From: Eisenbergiella tayi
GTDB taxonomy: Bacteria > Bacillota > Clostridia > Lachnospirales > Lachnospiraceae
DNA length: 64,000 bases
Direction: 5' to 3'
NCBI RefSeq assembly: GCF_001881565.1
Contig: NZ_MPDJ01000005.1
Span: 830,500 to 894,499, forward strand
Shown: piece after piece, positions 62,587 through 64,000 of the stretch
How the letters are laid out: the number at the start of each line of letters is the position of its first letter
How positions within the stretch are numbered: the stretch's first letter is position 1
Position numbers and translations under genes: made by a program
Notes under the pieces: generated by a model
Told to the model about the DNA's origin: nothing
The model's database searches: none
What the model saw: only the letters and a program-made list of their open reading frames with translations

Positions 62587-64000
62587 TCAGCAGATCTCCG
62601 CGCCTGCCGGCATTTCCTTTTCCGGAACTACCAGGGCAAGGTTTCCGTCCGCATCCTCCGCACACAGAAGCATTCCTTCCGATACGATACCAGCCAGCTT
62701 GGCAGGCTTCAGGTTCACAAGCACCATAACCTTCTTGCCCACCATCTCTTCCGCACTGTAATGAGTCTTGATGCCTGATACGATCTGTTTTACCTGGCTT
62801 CCCACACGGACCTGGGAGCAGAGCAGTTTTTTGGATTTCTTCACTTCCTCGCAGGCAATAATTTCCCCTACCTGGAACTGCAGCTTCTCAAAATCCTCAT
62901 AAGTGATTTCCGGCTTCTGATCAATATCTATCACATCGGAAACATCTTCCTGGGCCTCTTCACCAGCGCCTTCTGTTTCCGCCTTTCTGGCCGCAAACAT
63001 TGCCTCAGCCTTTTCCACCACCTCTTTTGCATCCAGCCTTGCAAACAGGATTTCCGGTTTATCGGTCACTTTATTTTTGCAGGGATAATGTCCGAATACC
63101 GCACATTCTTCGAAAGAAGGCAGGGCTGTATTCAGCTGGGCCGCAATTTTAGCGGAGGTTTCGGGCATATAGGGCTCTAACAGAGAGGCGCCTATGGTAA
63201 TGCTCTCCACCAGGTTATAGAGAACTGTGGCAAGACGATCCTTCTTTGCCTCATCCTTTGCCAGAACCCAGGGCTCTGTCTCATCAATATATTTGTTGCA
63301 GCGCTTGAACAGGGAGAAAATCTCCGTCATGGCATCCGCAACCCTCAGATCCTCCATCTTGTCACAAACCCTGGCATAGGTTCCTGTGACAACAGCCTTC
63401 AGATCCGCATCCACATCTTCTGCAGCGCCCTTGTCATCCACAACGCCGTCAAAATATTTATTGCTCATGGAAATGGTACGGTTTACCAGATTCCCCAGGG
63501 TGTTGGCAAGATCGGAATTGATTCTTTCCACCATCAGTTCCCAGCTGATAACGCCGTCATTTTCAAAGGGCATTTCATGCAGGACGAAATAACGGACCGC
63601 ATCCACACCGAAAAATTCCACCAGATCATCGGCATACATTACATTTCCCTTGGATTTGCTCATCTTGCCGTCGCCCTGAAGAAGCCAGGGATGACCGAAT
63701 ATCTGCTTCGGCAGCGGCTCGCCCAGAGCCATCAGGAAGATGGGCCAGTAAATGGTATGGAAACGGATGATATCCTTTCCAATTAAATGCAGATCGGCAG
63801 GCCACAGCTTCTTATACTGATCACTGCTGTTCCCGTCCGCATCATAACCGATTCCGGTGATATAGTTGGTCAGGGCATCCAGCCATACATAAACCACATG
63901 CCTGTCATCGAAATCTACAGGAATTCCCCATTTAAAGGAGGTTCTGGACACACACAGATCCTGAAGTCCCGGAAGGAGGAAATTGTTCATCATTTCGTTT
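62587..64000 (-). CDS. metG: Methionine-tRNA ligase (3' part; the N-terminus is outside the window)
   Basis: At least 471 residues, open to the window edge. The N-terminal HIGH motif is missing because the gene starts beyond 64000. Present are the tail of the catalytic core (YVWLDALTNYITGIGYD, IGKDIIRFHTIYWP), KMSKSKGN, the helical anticodon-binding domain (WVLAKDEAKKD) and, after an acidic linker, a C-terminal tRNA-binding EMAP/OB-fold domain (FQVGEIIACEEVKKSKKLL, VSGIKTHYSAEEMVGKKV). It charges tRNA-Met. The linked C-terminal domain is usual in Firmicutes. Confidence 0.96.
   Translation of the reverse strand, partial: NEMMNNFLLPGLQDLCVSRTSFKWGIPVDFDDRHVVYVWLDALTNYITGIGYDADGNSSDQYKKLWPADLHLIGKDIIRFHTIYWPIFLMALGEPLPKQIFGHPWLLQGDGKMSKSKGNVMYADDLVEFFGVDAVRYFVLHEMPFENDGVISWELMVERINSDLANTLGNLVNRTISMSNKYFDGVVDDKGAAEDVDADLKAVVTGTYARVCDKMEDLRVADAMTEIFSLFKRCNKYIDETEPWVLAKDEAKKDRLATVLYNLVESITIGASLLEPYMPETSAKIAAQLNTALPSFEECAVFGHYPCKNKVTDKPEILFARLDAKEVVEKAEAMFAARKAETEGAGEEAQEDVSDVIDIDQKPEITYEDFEKLQFQVGEIIACEEVKKSKKLLCSQVRVGSQVKQIVSGIKTHYSAEEMVGKKVMVLVNLKPAKLAGIVSEGMLLCAEDADGNLALVVPEKEMPAGAEIC

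Overview
The window looks like chromosomal DNA of an anaerobic, gut-type Clostridia, most likely Lachnospiraceae. The signs are several YesM/YesN-type sugar-sensing two-component systems, CUT1 sugar importers without their own ATPase, intracellular glycosidases, a large SRP RNA of the Firmicutes type, methylglyoxal synthase, D-lactate dehydrogenase and a class III ribonucleotide reductase activase. Base composition by eye is moderate (roughly half G+C), with AT-rich intergenic regions and good AGGAGG-type ribosome binding sites. No tRNA, rRNA or CRISPR array was seen.

Layout. 1-9550: the 5' end of a group II intron sits just after the terminator of a rhamnosidase operon (yesM-yesN-GH78, minus strand), divergent from a CUT1 importer (binding protein and two permeases, plus strand) with a duplicated, hairpin-rich leader. 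9650-18670: a lone lipoprotein, a P-loop kinase-like protein, MutS2, an OmpR-type two-component pair, and a GntR/ABC exporter operon with a perfect 19-bp inverted-repeat operator over its promoter. 18746-25581: a WxL cell-surface locus (beta-helix protein ending in a WxL domain, DUF916/DUF3324 anchor protein, small WxL protein) preceded by a large LuxR-family ATPase regulator. 25928-31000: AraC/GyrI regulator, MFS transporter, PRiA4_ORF3-like protein and a PflA-like radical SAM protein. 31011-38343: a LacI-controlled operon for uptake of an alpha-glucan or maltodextrin (LacI, GH13, binding protein, two permeases), followed by a secreted GH18 enzyme with its own promoter. 38544-38932: the SRP RNA gene with consensus promoter and terminator, which no protein ORF explains. 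38986-44801: Rpn-type nuclease, DUF3795 protein, CE4 deacetylase, CE12-like acetylesterase with an SLH-like tail, AraC regulator and MgsA. 44909-53370: a second YesM/YesN pair divergent from an Lpl-type importer with a GH4 glycosidase. 53440-64000: TadA, an NrdG-like activase with a structured leader and a G-quadruplex motif in its promoter, a proline/glutamate-rich unknown protein, a CdaR-type regulator, the MsmX/UgpC-type ATPase, a YesL protein, D-lactate dehydrogenase, a small exported protein, a lipase-like hydrolase and the 3' part of metG.

How the genes fit together. Three sugar importers here have no ATPase gene; the single MsmX-like ATPase at 57420-58529 is the natural candidate to power all three. 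The paired glycosidases (GH78, GH13, GH4) have no signal peptides, so the likely scheme is import of intact plant or mucin glycosides or oligosaccharides followed by cytoplasmic hydrolysis. YesM/YesN or LacI would sense the substrate, and MgsA, D-lactate dehydrogenase and NrdG fit a fermentative anaerobe. The most unusual region is the WxL locus with its own LuxR-family ATPase regulator. Function calls rest on motif recognition by eye; no database search was run.
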